A stretch of 64,000 bases of DNA from Sinomicrobium weinanense (lineage in GTDB: Bacteria; Bacteroidota; Bacteroidia; Flavobacteriales; Flavobacteriaceae): NCBI RefSeq assembly GCF_018863395.1, contig NZ_JAHKRR010000014.1, forward strand, positions 1 to 64,000, in the 5' to 3' direction. Each line of letters starts with the position of its first letter. Position 1 is the first letter of the stretch. The notes below the pieces were generated by a model that did not search any database, had not been told where the DNA came from, and saw nothing but the letters and a program-made list of their open reading frames with translations. Both the position numbers and the translations under genes were made by a program. Below, piece after piece: positions 34,396 to 44,353 of this stretch.

Positions 34396-37300
34396 ATGAA
34401 AAAACTATTGAAATTTGATTTCAAGAGTCTCTGTAGAATTAAATTCGACCTTAGAATGAAATTGTTGCTTTTGCTTTTTATCGTATCCATTTCCATGTAC
34501 GGAAAGATGTCTTTCGGGCAAAACAATAAATTTTCTATGGATTATGAAAACGTTACTATAGGGCGGCTGATGGATGAAATTGAGGTAAAAACCCCCTTTA
34601 AATTTATATATAACAGTAATACGGTTAACCTTAACAGGGTTATTAGTATAAATATTAAGGATCGAAAAATTGAAGAGGTCTTAAAAGTTATATTCGATAA
34701 AAGTCATGTGTCTTACGAAATTTATGATGGAAAAATTTTATTAAAGCCTTCAGCAAAAAATAAAAGATCAGACACTTCACCAGCTCAGCAACAAATTGAA
34801 ATAAAAGGACATGTCAATGATGCCAAAGGTACCCCTTTGCCCGGAGTGAATGTCATAGAAAAGGGGACCAGGAACGGGACCCAGACCGATTTTGATGGCA
34901 ATTTTAAATTGGATGTGACCTCAGAAAAATCGGTGCTCGTATTCTCATACATAGGCATGCAAACCATAGAAAGGCCGGTGGATGCCGATTCTGACCTGGA
35001 GGTTGTCATGAAAGAAAACAACGTTAATCTGCAGGAAGTTGTAGTTGTAGGATATGGAAAGGCCAAAAAGGCAGATCTGACCTCGTCGATTTCAACAGTA
35101 AGTCCAGATGATTTAGAGGACTTACCCGTTACCGGGGTGGAACAGGCTTTACAAGGGCGGGCTTCAGGTGTAACGGTTACCTCAAGTTCGGGATTGCCCG
35201 GATCCTCGGTTTCTGTCCGAATCCGCGGAATAGGTACTGTAAACAATAATAACCCGCTATATGTGGTCGATGGGGTTCCCACAGATGGAATGAATTATTT
35301 GAACCCATCGGATATTGAATCCATTCAGGTTTTAAAAGATGCTTCTGCTGCAGCCATTTACGGATCGAGAGCAGCTAATGGGGTGATCCTGATCACCACT
35401 AAAAAAGGAAAACAGGGCAAACCTTCATTTTCTTTGGATGCATACTATGGCATTAGTAAGCCCTGGAGATCCTATGATCCGGCAGATCGCGAGGAATATT
35501 TATATATGGTAGGCGCGGTGAACGGAACGAATTCGCCCATATACACCACCGCCCAGGCAGAATACGATCGCGGATATAACACCAACTGGTGGGATGAAAC
35601 CATTAGAACTGCCAGTATTCAACAGTACAATTTTAGTGTCAATGGGGGAACTGACAAGGTGAAATATAACTTTAGTATCGGTCATCTCAATCAGGAAGGT
35701 TCCATAGACCCTTCCGGATATAAGAGGTTGACAGGGCGTATCAATACTTCATTTGAATTGACCAAATCGATTGAGGTAGGGGAGAATTTAAGTATTTCCA
35801 ACGAGGTCAGGCCCAATACCTATTCGGGTATATTGCGAATCATGGAGCAATATGATCCTTTGGTCCCGGTCATAGACCCGGAGCACGATCAGAATGATCC
35901 TTATAACAAATGGGGAAATTCGGGGATCACCTTTGGAAGCAGTCCGCGCGCTATGTTGGCGCGGACCATAGGTGAAAGTAAATCACTCCGTTTATTCGGA
36001 AATGTGTATGCCAACCTCAGTTTTACGGATGACCTGGTATTTAGCTCCAGCCTAGGGTTTGATGTCAGGAGGGACGATATGCATTCTTTTAGCCCCATTT
36101 ATTATTTTGATGCCAGCGACCATAACGACCTGGCTTCGGCCTATGCCGGGAGTACAAGTAGCGATGGCTGGACGTGGTCCAATACGGTGACGTGGACCAG
36201 GGAATTCGGCCCTCATCATATTAAGGCCCTGGCGGGTATGCAGGCCGAAGAAAGAAAATCGAGATGGGTCAATGGTACAAAATTCGGGCAACCCGGAAAT
36301 GACGACAGATTCCAGTATATAGATGCCGGTACAGAAGGGGACCGTATCAACGGAAGTGCTGCGAATTTTTCTCTGGCCTCTTATTTCGGAAGGGTCAACT
36401 ACAATTTTAAGGATAAATATCTTTTAACAGGAAGTATTCGCTGGGATGGCTCATCAAATTTTGCAAAAGAATACCGGTGGGGGATGTTCCCTTCCGTTTC
36501 CGGAGGATGGGTTTTATCGAGGGAAGCGTTTTGGAAAGATCTCGGTATCTCGTGGCTTTCGAGTTTAAAATTAAGAGGGGGCTGGGGCCAGTTGGGAAAC
36601 CAGCAAATTCCCGGAGGTTCCTATGTATCCTTTGTCGAAGGCGGAATTTACAGACGTTTTGTATTGGGCAATGACAATATTGTACAGGGGTATTCCATAT
36701 CAAATACGGGAAATTCTACCATTCAATGGGAAACATCAGAACAATCCAATGTGGGGATCGAGGCCGGTTTTTTTAATGGTGCACTTACGGCAGAATTTGA
36801 AGTGTACAACAGGAAAACAAAGGACATGCTTATCGCCTATCCCGTTGCAAGGACTTTCGGGGCTTCTTCACCCTGGGTTAATGCAGGCTCTGTTGAGAAT
36901 AAGGGGTTTGAGATTACAGCAAAATATAATGGAATTATAGGAGATGATTTTAAATTTCAGGTCGGGGGGAACCTTTCCCATTATAAAAATGAGGTAACGG
37001 GTCTGGGCCAGGGACAGCCATACGTAGAAAGTATCCCGGGGTCCAGGGTAACAGGGGCTTCAAGAACTACTGTCGGGCACCCCATCGGGGAATTTTACGG
37101 CTGGAAAACGGATGGTATTTTTCAGGATCAGCAAGAAATTGACAACTATACGCATAACGGAAATTTAATTCAACCCAATGCAAGACCCGGAGATTTCAGG
37201 TTTGTAGATACAGACCATGACGGAACTATTACTGATAAGGATAAGACCACCATTGGTAACCCACATCCCGATTTCACTTACGGGGCCAATATTGACCTCG

Positions 37301-37785
37301 AATACAAATCCTTCGACCTGTCCGTATTTTTACAGGGTTCGTATGGAAACGACCTTTTCAATATCAATAAATATACGATTAACAGGCCTTTGGGTTTTGA
37401 CAACGTGGAAGCAGGAGCGGTATACGATGCATGGACCCCGGAAAATGGCTCGAATACCAACCCGGTAATGTCCATTAGCGACCCGAACAATAATTACAGG
37501 GCTTCGGACTGGTATGTGGAAAACGGTTCGTATATGCGGGTTAAAAATGTGCAGCTGGGCTATAATTTCCCGGAATCCCTGTTGTCTTCACTGCATATTT
37601 CCAGTTTAAGGATCTATATCGCGGCACAAAATCTATTCACCTTCACCCGATACTCCGGCCTGGACCCTGAACTGGGCGCATATGCCGTGGGTGATAGCGG
37701 TCAGCAGCAGCGTTTAATGGGAGTGGATTTCTTCACCTTCCCGCAGTCCAGGACCTTTCAGGCAGGATGTAGTATTAAATTTTAA
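34396..37785 (+). CDS. SusC/RagA-family TonB-dependent transporter with N-terminal STN domain
   Basis: 1129 residues from the ATG at 34396, which begins a good signal peptide region; the frame is open 13 codons further. The STN signalling domain (about 48-110, NKFSMDYENVTIGRLMDEI) marks it as a transducing receptor working with the FecR/ECF pair. It is followed by a CarboxypepD_reg-like domain (GVNVIEKGTRNGTQTDFDGNF), a TonB box-like/plug start (LQEVVVVGYG), plug (LYVVDGVPTDGMN) and a 22-strand barrel ending FQAGCSIKF. It imports oligosaccharides across the outer membrane together with the SusD-like lipoprotein encoded 10 bp later. Confidence 0.95.
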   Translation: MKKLLKFDFKSLCRIKFDLRMKLLLLLFIVSISMYGKMSFGQNNKFSMDYENVTIGRLMDEIEVKTPFKFIYNSNTVNLNRVISINIKDRKIEEVLKVIFDKSHVSYEIYDGKILLKPSAKNKRSDTSPAQQQIEIKGHVNDAKGTPLPGVNVIEKGTRNGTQTDFDGNFKLDVTSEKSVLVFSYIGMQTIERPVDADSDLEVVMKENNVNLQEVVVVGYGKAKKADLTSSISTVSPDDLEDLPVTGVEQALQGRASGVTVTSSSGLPGSSVSVRIRGIGTVNNNNPLYVVDGVPTDGMNYLNPSDIESIQVLKDASAAAIYGSRAANGVILITTKKGKQGKPSFSLDAYYGISKPWRSYDPADREEYLYMVGAVNGTNSPIYTTAQAEYDRGYNTNWWDETIRTASIQQYNFSVNGGTDKVKYNFSIGHLNQEGSIDPSGYKRLTGRINTSFELTKSIEVGENLSISNEVRPNTYSGILRIMEQYDPLVPVIDPEHDQNDPYNKWGNSGITFGSSPRAMLARTIGESKSLRLFGNVYANLSFTDDLVFSSSLGFDVRRDDMHSFSPIYYFDASDHNDLASAYAGSTSSDGWTWSNTVTWTREFGPHHIKALAGMQAEERKSRWVNGTKFGQPGNDDRFQYIDAGTEGDRINGSAANFSLASYFGRVNYNFKDKYLLTGSIRWDGSSNFAKEYRWGMFPSVSGGWVLSREAFWKDLGISWLSSLKLRGGWGQLGNQQIPGGSYVSFVEGGIYRRFVLGNDNIVQGYSISNTGNSTIQWETSEQSNVGIEAGFFNGALTAEFEVYNRKTKDMLIAYPVARTFGASSPWVNAGSVENKGFEITAKYNGIIGDDFKFQVGGNLSHYKNEVTGLGQGQPYVESIPGSRVTGASRTTVGHPIGEFYGWKTDGIFQDQQEIDNYTHNGNLIQPNARPGDFRFVDTDHDGTITDKDKTTIGNPHPDFTYGANIDLEYKSFDLSVFLQGSYGNDLFNINKYTINRPLGFDNVEAGAVYDAWTPENGSNTNPVMSISDPNNNYRASDWYVENGSYMRVKNVQLGYNFPESLLSSLHISSLRIYIAAQNLFTFTRYSGLDPELGAYAVGDSGQQQRLMGVDFFTFPQSRTFQAGCSIKF

Positions 37786-37795
37786 ACCGGTTGAA

Positions 37796-39400
37796 ATGAA
37801 AAAGATAGTATATATAGTATTGACATTGATTGTAGCAGCAGGATGTACAAATGATTTTCTGGACCAGGAAATCCCGGTAAAGCGCGAAATAGATGCTTTT
37901 TATAAAACCCCGGAAGATATTTACGGCGCTTTAATGGACGATTACAGCGCTTTGCAGAATGATGCCCTGGCCAATGCGAGATGGGTTTTTGGCGATGTAG
38001 CCACGGATGATGCGCTCAAAGGAGGCGAAAGCGCCGGTGATGGTGCCGATTTTGAACAGATCGCGGAATGCAGGCCGCTTGCCAACAATAGTGCTGTAAA
38101 AGATTTATGGGTACAGTCTTACAGCGGTATAACCAAAGCCAATATTATTTTGGACAAGATCGGAGATGTTGATTTTTCGGGACAGGAAGACCTTAAGGCC
38201 ACATACCGGGCCGAAGCTTTATTTTTAAGAGCTTTCAACTATTACTATATAGCCATGGCTTTCGGTGATGCCCCGATATTGACTTCCGGGGTCACCGATT
38301 TTATAGATATAGACCCCGAATTACTCGAACGCCGGCCCGTTACCGATATATGGGGTTTAATAGAAGGCGACCTTAAGGAGGCCATCCCCCATCTACCCCT
38401 CAGATCCCGACTGATTGAGGAGGGGCAACTGGGAAGGGCCACCAGGGCCGCCGGCCAGGCCCTGTTGGCCAAAACGTATATGTTTCAGCGAAAATATACA
38501 GAGGCGGTTCCGGTATTAAAGGAGATTGTTGAAAACAGTAATTACACGCTACTTGATGATTACGGGACCCTGGTTCGCCCCGAAGGTGAATTCAGTACCG
38601 AAAACATCTTTGAGGTCAATTTTATCAATCAATCCTCGGGATGGGGAGATGATAGCGAAGGAAGTACCCGTGTAGTGTTTCAGTTGAGCAGGGATGACTG
38701 GGGGTATGGATTTAATCAGCCCACACAGGACCTGGTTGATGAATTTGAGCCCGGAGACCCGAGATTGATTTATACGGTGAATTGGGGAGGTGACGAATAC
38801 GAGAAGGGAGTTCCCCAGGGAAACAAGCAATACAATCCTTATGGCTACAGCAATAGAAAAATATTCCTGACCGCCTCTCAAAGACCGGCGAACGTTTTTT
38901 CCGCCGGGAAGAATGAAGTCATCTTCCGTTTGGCGGATTTCTACCTGTTATATGCCGAGGCCCTCGTACAATCATCCGGAGATCCGTCAACGGCCCTGCA
39001 TTATCTCAATCTGGTCCGCCAACGGGCAAACAGCACACCCAAGATCGATCCGGAAAGGCTGGTGCAGGTACATACCGTTGAAGACGTTGATCTACCGATG
39101 CGCACTTTTACCACTAAAGGACAGTTACTACGGGACATTTATCACGAAAGGAGAGTGGAACTCGGTATGGAAGGCATCCGGTGGTGGGATCTGGTGCGCC
39201 AGAACAGGACAGGTGTATTGGCCGATTATTATCAGAAATGGTCGGTAGACCGGGACAACGAATCAAAAGGAGATCTGACCGGAAAGTTTTACGAACAGTG
39301 GGTAGGACAGATCGGAAGGCCGGATTATCCCGTATTCCCCGTTCCCCAAACCGAGATCGATGCCTCCCAGGGACACCTGGAACAAACAGCGGGCTATTAA
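37796..39400 (+). CDS. SusD/RagB-family nutrient-binding outer-membrane lipoprotein
   Basis: 534 residues. Lipoprotein signal (IVAAGCTNDFLDQE, Cys about 17), then the TPR-rich SusD fold: KANIILDKIGDVDF, RAEALFLRAFNYYYIAMAFGD, and the C-terminal RadD-type signatures LLYAEALVQ, LNLVRQRAN and YHERRVELGMEGIRWWDLVR. It forms the lid of the SusC barrel and binds the PUL1 glycan at the cell surface. Confidence 0.95.
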   Translation: MKKIVYIVLTLIVAAGCTNDFLDQEIPVKREIDAFYKTPEDIYGALMDDYSALQNDALANARWVFGDVATDDALKGGESAGDGADFEQIAECRPLANNSAVKDLWVQSYSGITKANIILDKIGDVDFSGQEDLKATYRAEALFLRAFNYYYIAMAFGDAPILTSGVTDFIDIDPELLERRPVTDIWGLIEGDLKEAIPHLPLRSRLIEEGQLGRATRAAGQALLAKTYMFQRKYTEAVPVLKEIVENSNYTLLDDYGTLVRPEGEFSTENIFEVNFINQSSGWGDDSEGSTRVVFQLSRDDWGYGFNQPTQDLVDEFEPGDPRLIYTVNWGGDEYEKGVPQGNKQYNPYGYSNRKIFLTASQRPANVFSAGKNEVIFRLADFYLLYAEALVQSSGDPSTALHYLNLVRQRANSTPKIDPERLVQVHTVEDVDLPMRTFTTKGQLLRDIYHERRVELGMEGIRWWDLVRQNRTGVLADYYQKWSVDRDNESKGDLTGKFYEQWVGQIGRPDYPVFPVPQTEIDASQGHLEQTAGY

Positions 39401-39433
39401 TAGAGAAAATAAAACAAACGGCCTTATATTTTT

Positions 39434-41671
39434 ATGAAAACAAAGAATGTTCAATATCATATCCTGGGTTTGTGTTTAACGCTAATACTCGGGAGTTGTA
39501 ACCCCCAAAATCCATCTCCCGGTAAATCCGGTGCCAACAGTATTGAAAAGGTCAATTATGCGGCATTGGTAAATACAACGATCGGCTCTGAAGGAAAGGG
39601 AGTCAGCAAAACCGAATTGCAGTTCGAAGCAGGGTTTACCTTCCCCGGGGCCATGTACCCTTTTGGCATGGTACAATTCACACCGACGTTTTTTGTGCCG
39701 GATCAGGGGTTTGTCGTGAACCAGTTAAGTGGTGCCGGTTGCCCGAATATGGGGAATTTCCCGACACTTCCCCTTTCCGGGGTATTGGAAAGTTCCCCCG
39801 GCGACATGAGGGGGCTGAACCCCTCCGATACGATTAAAAAAGCAGTTGCAGGATATTACAGAACAGCATTGAATAGCGGTGTAGTAGCAGAGTTAACAGT
39901 GACCGAAAGAACCGGAATGGCACGGTTTAATTATCCTGAAGGGGATAAAAAGGGGACCGTTGTCATCGGATCGGGCATTAACGCCAATAAAATGAACAGG
40001 GCCCAAATAACCATCACAGGGCCAGATTCCTGTGAAGGCTATGCCGATGGCGGTTCGTTTTGTGGTGCAGCTACGGGCTATACGGTTTATTTTGTGGCCG
40101 AGTTCGATCAGAAGGCCGTCATATCCGGTACCTGGGAAAAGGAGAAACTTCATGAAGGAAGCACTTCTGCGGCAGGAGCGCATTCAGGCGCATATTTTAC
40201 CTTTGATGTGTCGTCCGGAAAACCCGTTCAGTATAAATTCGGTATATCTTATGTTTCCCTGGAAAATGCCAGGGAAAACCTGCACACGGAAAACCCGGGT
40301 TTTGATTTTGACAAAACCAAAAGTGAAACGACACAGGCCTGGAATTCCTACCTTTCCAAAATTGAGGTTTTCGGGGGTACCCATGACCAAAGAACCCAGT
40401 TCTATACACATTTATATCATGCTTTGGGGCATCCGAGTGTTTTTAATGATGTGAACGGAGAATATGTTGGTTCTGACCATAAAATCCATAAGGCCGAAGG
40501 GTATACCTATTATACTGCTTTGAGCAATTGGGATACGTACCGTTCCCAAACACAGCTCATAGCTCTTCTGGCGCCGGAAGTAACTTCGGATATTATTACA
40601 TCCCACCTGAAATTTGCCGAACGTTGCGGAGGCGGATTGCCGCGTTGGGTGCTGGCCGATTTTGCAACGGGAATTATGCAGGGTGACCCGAGTGCCGCCT
40701 TAATAGCCAATGCCTATGCTTTCGGCGCCCGGGATTTCGACAGTAAGAAGGCATTGGAAATAATGCGGAAAGGCGCTGAAGTGCCGGGTATCAAAACGCA
40801 GGATATAATTACAAGGCCTTTTTTAGAACAATATCTGAACAAAGGATATATCTATGATCATATGGGGGCTTCCATAGCCCTGGAATACACTTCCTCGGAT
40901 TTTGCCATCGGACAATTTGCCCTGCAGACGTTTGGAGACAAAGCCTTGTATAAAAAATACCTCCGCCGGTCCCGGAACTGGAAAAAGCTATACAATCCCG
41001 GGACCACATGGCTCAACTCGAGGTTTGAGGACGGTAGCTGGAAACCCCGAGGCGATGACTGGCGGGAAGCCACGTATAAAAATTATTTCTGGATGGTGCC
41101 TTACAACCTAAAAGGGCTTATAGACACTATCGGGGGACAGGAAATAGCCGAAAACAGGCTGGATTCCCTGTTTGTGAAGCTGAATGCAACCTATTATGAC
41201 GATTGGTTTGCAGCAGGTAACGAACCCGATTTCCAGGTGCCCTGGACGTATAACTGGACCGGTTCTCCGTATAAAACGCAATCCATCGTAAGGAAAATTT
41301 TAAAAGAATCGTACCAAAACAAGGCCAATGGCCTTCCCGGGAATGATGACCTGGGAGCAATGGGAGCGTGGTATGTTTTTGCAAATCTGGGACTATATCC
41401 CGTGATCCCTGGAGTAGGAGGGTTTTCTGTGAACAGTCCGGTGTTCCCTGAAATTAAGGTACACCTGGGCCATGATAAAATATTACACATCACCGGGGGA
41501 GCCGACAGCAAATCTTATATAACCTCACTTGAACTTAACGGGAAGGACTGGAACAATACCTGGATATCCTATGAGGATATAAAGAACGGAGGGGAACTTA
41601 AATTCAACCTGTCCGAAAAACCGGACAAGACCTGGGGTACAACCGCTGAACCTCCTTCATTTAATGATTGA
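39434..41671 (+). CDS. GH92 family alpha-mannosidase
   Basis: 745 residues. Lipoprotein signal (LTLILGSC, Cys about 22). The N-terminal beta-sandwich starts with VNTTIGSEG and the GAMYPFGMVQFTP motif; the catalytic (alpha/alpha)6 domain has YTYYTALSNWDTYRSQTQL and EYTSSDFAIGQFA. The late hallmark GLPGNDDLGAMGAWYVFANL (about 630-650) is the GH92 GNDD..MSAW signature with Gly in place of Ser. GH92 enzymes are Ca2+-dependent exo-alpha-mannosidases acting on mannans and N-glycans; the linkage is not predictable here. Central enzyme of PUL1, 33 bp after the SusD gene. Confidence 0.92.
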   Translation: MKTKNVQYHILGLCLTLILGSCNPQNPSPGKSGANSIEKVNYAALVNTTIGSEGKGVSKTELQFEAGFTFPGAMYPFGMVQFTPTFFVPDQGFVVNQLSGAGCPNMGNFPTLPLSGVLESSPGDMRGLNPSDTIKKAVAGYYRTALNSGVVAELTVTERTGMARFNYPEGDKKGTVVIGSGINANKMNRAQITITGPDSCEGYADGGSFCGAATGYTVYFVAEFDQKAVISGTWEKEKLHEGSTSAAGAHSGAYFTFDVSSGKPVQYKFGISYVSLENARENLHTENPGFDFDKTKSETTQAWNSYLSKIEVFGGTHDQRTQFYTHLYHALGHPSVFNDVNGEYVGSDHKIHKAEGYTYYTALSNWDTYRSQTQLIALLAPEVTSDIITSHLKFAERCGGGLPRWVLADFATGIMQGDPSAALIANAYAFGARDFDSKKALEIMRKGAEVPGIKTQDIITRPFLEQYLNKGYIYDHMGASIALEYTSSDFAIGQFALQTFGDKALYKKYLRRSRNWKKLYNPGTTWLNSRFEDGSWKPRGDDWREATYKNYFWMVPYNLKGLIDTIGGQEIAENRLDSLFVKLNATYYDDWFAAGNEPDFQVPWTYNWTGSPYKTQSIVRKILKESYQNKANGLPGNDDLGAMGAWYVFANLGLYPVIPGVGGFSVNSPVFPEIKVHLGHDKILHITGGADSKSYITSLELNGKDWNNTWISYEDIKNGGELKFNLSEKPDKTWGTTAEPPSFND

Positions 41672-41979
41672 AAATCAGGAGAAGGATCAGGATCAGGTCA
41701 CAAAAAAATAGAAGGGCCTGTTTTCGGATAGTTTTTGCGGCGGTGTTTCGAAACTTTATCTGGAGCATTACACTTCATAGATTGTTTCTCAGCTCCAGGA
41801 ACACTGAGGGTGGAATATTAATTTCGAAATAGAACCGGAACCCCGGGGGCAGGTGTCAAAAACAGCCTCAGAAGCCTGTTGAGACGACGGTAACTGTGAA
41901 CAATGTTTTATGGCCACATCAGGAAAACTGGAAAACTGTCCGACTTTGGTAAAAAACCATGTCACAATAAACAATGATC
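41672..41979. other. 308-bp intergenic region within PUL1, nothing identified
   Basis: Spacer between GH92 and the SGNH hydrolase, longer than other gaps in the locus. No hairpin with T-run and no convincing promoter was found, though an internal start of transcription is possible. Confidence 0.4.
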
Positions 41980-43356
41980 ATGAAACTAAGTAGTACAACA
42001 TGCCTTTTATTCTTTCTGTTGGCATACAGTTCATTTGCACAGGAACTAAAACCTTTTGAAGATGGTGACCGCGCCGTTTTTTTGGGCAATAGTATTACGC
42101 ATGCCGGGTTTTACGAATCATATATTTGGCTGTATTATATGACGCATTTTCCGGACAGGAAGGTTTATGTTTTAAACGGAGGTTCAGGCGGCGATGTTGT
42201 GGGGCAAATGAATGCCCGATTTGAGGATGATATTTTACCCATGGATCCTAATATTGTGATCCTGACTTTTGGGATGAATGATTCAGGTTATTTGGGCACA
42301 GATCATCCAGAGACAGCTATAAGAAGTGTAAAGAAATCATATCATGATTTCGGACTAATACAGGAAAAATTGAAAAGTCATCCGGAAATCACCCCTGTAA
42401 TAATGAGCTCTTCGCCTTACGATGAAACTCAAAGGGCCCAGGACAAAGTTTTTAAAGAAAAAACAGAAATCATGAAAAAAATAACGGACTTGCAGGAGAA
42501 AGCTGCTGAAAAAAATCACTGGGCTTATGTTGATCTATTTCACCCGATGATGGAGATGAATCTAAAGCAACAACAAAAAGATCCAACATATAGTATTCTG
42601 GGAGAAGGTAGAGTTCATCCCGGGCCCGGAGGTTATTTGATTATGGCCTCATTGTTTTTGAAAAATCAGGGATTGGCGGGAAAACCGATTGCCGATGTTA
42701 TTGTAGATGCACAAAACTCAGAAATTGAAAAATCAGAAAATGCAAATGTGTATTTATTAGATGCCGGGCCAGATAAGGTATCCTTCGGGTATAAAGCAAA
42801 ATCTCTTCCCTTTCCTCTAGATTCCACTGAATCTACCTGGGGGAATCCACAAAAATTAAGAGATGCTTTTATAGTATATCCTTTTACTGCGGAATTCAAT
42901 CGGGAATTACTTCGGATAAAAAACTTAAAACAGGGAAATTACAAGTTGGTCATTGATGGGGAAAAGATCGCAGAATTTCCGTCCGATAGTTTAAATAAAG
43001 GAATAAACATGGCGATGTTTACCAATACACCGCAATACAAACAGGCCATGAATGTGATGTTTTTAAATAAGCAGCGCAAGGAAATAGAAGGAAAACTACG
43101 CGAATATTATTGGGTGCAATCCAATTATTTCAGAGATAAAGGCATGTTGTATGAAGATTCCCAACGTGCTTATGATATGGCAAGTCGTGAAAAAGAAGGA
43201 TTTGTAGGGAGCAAAATGGGGGTGTACCGTACGGCACGTTTCCCGGAAGTACGAAAAATGTGGGAAAATAACCAGGAAACATTGATTGACAAAATCTATG
43301 AGATCAACAAACCCAAACTTCATAAAATTGAAATTATTCCCGTAGCTGCTAAGTAA
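41980..43356 (+). CDS. Secreted SGNH/GDSL-family hydrolase (probable carbohydrate esterase)
   Basis: 458 residues from the ATG at 41980 (ATG 41974 is in frame). Signal peptide MKLSSTTCLLFFLLAYSSFA. Block I FLGNSITHAG has GNS instead of GDS, with the nucleophile Ser about 38. Block II is NGGSGGD, block III FGMNDSG (Asn oxyanion). Block V reads GEGRVHPGPGG: the His is present, but Gly stands where the family usually has Asp of DxxH. About 200 extra residues follow the catalytic domain. It may remove acetyl groups from the PUL1 glycan; specificity unknown. Confidence 0.83.
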   Translation: MKLSSTTCLLFFLLAYSSFAQELKPFEDGDRAVFLGNSITHAGFYESYIWLYYMTHFPDRKVYVLNGGSGGDVVGQMNARFEDDILPMDPNIVILTFGMNDSGYLGTDHPETAIRSVKKSYHDFGLIQEKLKSHPEITPVIMSSSPYDETQRAQDKVFKEKTEIMKKITDLQEKAAEKNHWAYVDLFHPMMEMNLKQQQKDPTYSILGEGRVHPGPGGYLIMASLFLKNQGLAGKPIADVIVDAQNSEIEKSENANVYLLDAGPDKVSFGYKAKSLPFPLDSTESTWGNPQKLRDAFIVYPFTAEFNRELLRIKNLKQGNYKLVIDGEKIAEFPSDSLNKGINMAMFTNTPQYKQAMNVMFLNKQRKEIEGKLREYYWVQSNYFRDKGMLYEDSQRAYDMASREKEGFVGSKMGVYRTARFPEVRKMWENNQETLIDKIYEINKPKLHKIEIIPVAAK

Positions 43357-43416
43357 ATTCATCAAGGGGAGTTGCTGAATGATATAATAAATTAACCGAC
43401 CTGATATAACCATAAC

Positions 43417-44256
43417 ATGATGAGATTATTGAATAAATTAGGATGCACTTTAAGTCTGGTTCTACTATCCGGTGTGGTGTGGGCAGCCAAAATAGACACC
43501 GTTAAAACCTATAGCGCCGCCATGAAAAAAGAGATCAAAGCGGTTGTGATCACACCCGATAATTATTCGGATCAAGAAAAAATTCCGGTAGTATATCTTT
43601 TACACGGTTTTTCCGGTAACCATAAGGACTGGATCGCTAAAGTGCCTTCCATAACCGAATATGCAGACAGGTATCATTTGATGATCGTATGTCCTGAGGG
43701 AAATTTTGCAAGTTGGTACTTTGATAGCCCGGAAATGCCGGATGTCCGATACGAAACCTATATTTCCAGGGAATTGGTAAACTGGATTGATGCACATTAC
43801 AACACTGTAAAAAACAGAAAAGGACGTGCGATTACCGGACTGAGCATGGGCGGCCATGGCGCTCTTTACCTTTCTTTTAAACATCTGGATGTTTACAGCA
43901 TTGCCGGGAGTATGAGCGGTGGTGTCGATTTAAGACCTTTCCCGGGGAATTGGGGGATCTCCGATGTATTGGGAACTTACGCAAAACATCCTGAACATTG
44001 GGAAAAGAACAGTGTCATTAATATGACACATTTATTAACCCCGGATGCCCTGGCATTAATTTTTGCCTGCGGAAGTGATGATTTCTTCTACGATGTGAAT
44101 GTAAACCTCCATGAAAAGTTATTGCTGAATAACATTCCGCATACCTTCATTTCTGCTCCTGGTGGCCATACCTGGGAATTCTGGGAAAATGCATTGCATT
44201 ATGAAATGGATTTCATCAACACGCATTTCAAAAAGCAATTAAAAACAGACCAATAA
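43417..44256 (+). CDS. Secreted CE1/esterase-D-like alpha/beta hydrolase
   Basis: 279 residues with a signal peptide (LGCTLSLVLLSGVVWAAKID). Esterase_D/CE1 fold: VVYLLHGFSGNHKDW near 52, nucleophile in TGLSMGGHGALYLS (Ser about 142), Asp in FACGSDDFFY and His in PGGHTWEFW near the end. Similar PUL proteins act as acetyl or feruloyl esterases. It is 60 bp after the SGNH gene and precedes the sialate esterase, giving three putative esterases in a row. Confidence 0.88.
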   Translation: MMRLLNKLGCTLSLVLLSGVVWAAKIDTVKTYSAAMKKEIKAVVITPDNYSDQEKIPVVYLLHGFSGNHKDWIAKVPSITEYADRYHLMIVCPEGNFASWYFDSPEMPDVRYETYISRELVNWIDAHYNTVKNRKGRAITGLSMGGHGALYLSFKHLDVYSIAGSMSGGVDLRPFPGNWGISDVLGTYAKHPEHWEKNSVINMTHLLTPDALALIFACGSDDFFYDVNVNLHEKLLLNNIPHTFISAPGGHTWEFWENALHYEMDFINTHFKKQLKTDQ

Positions 44257-44353
44257 TTCTTCAAAAAGACAATGACGCATACCCGGGCGGACGTGTAAGC
44301 GTAGGAAGAAAACTTATTTCACAACATTTTACTGGTGGAAAAACCTTATAGTG

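Noticed and set aside
41789-41974. 61-codon minus-strand frame between GH92 and the SGNH gene
   Set aside because: Low complexity, opposite strand inside a PUL, no recognisable motif.
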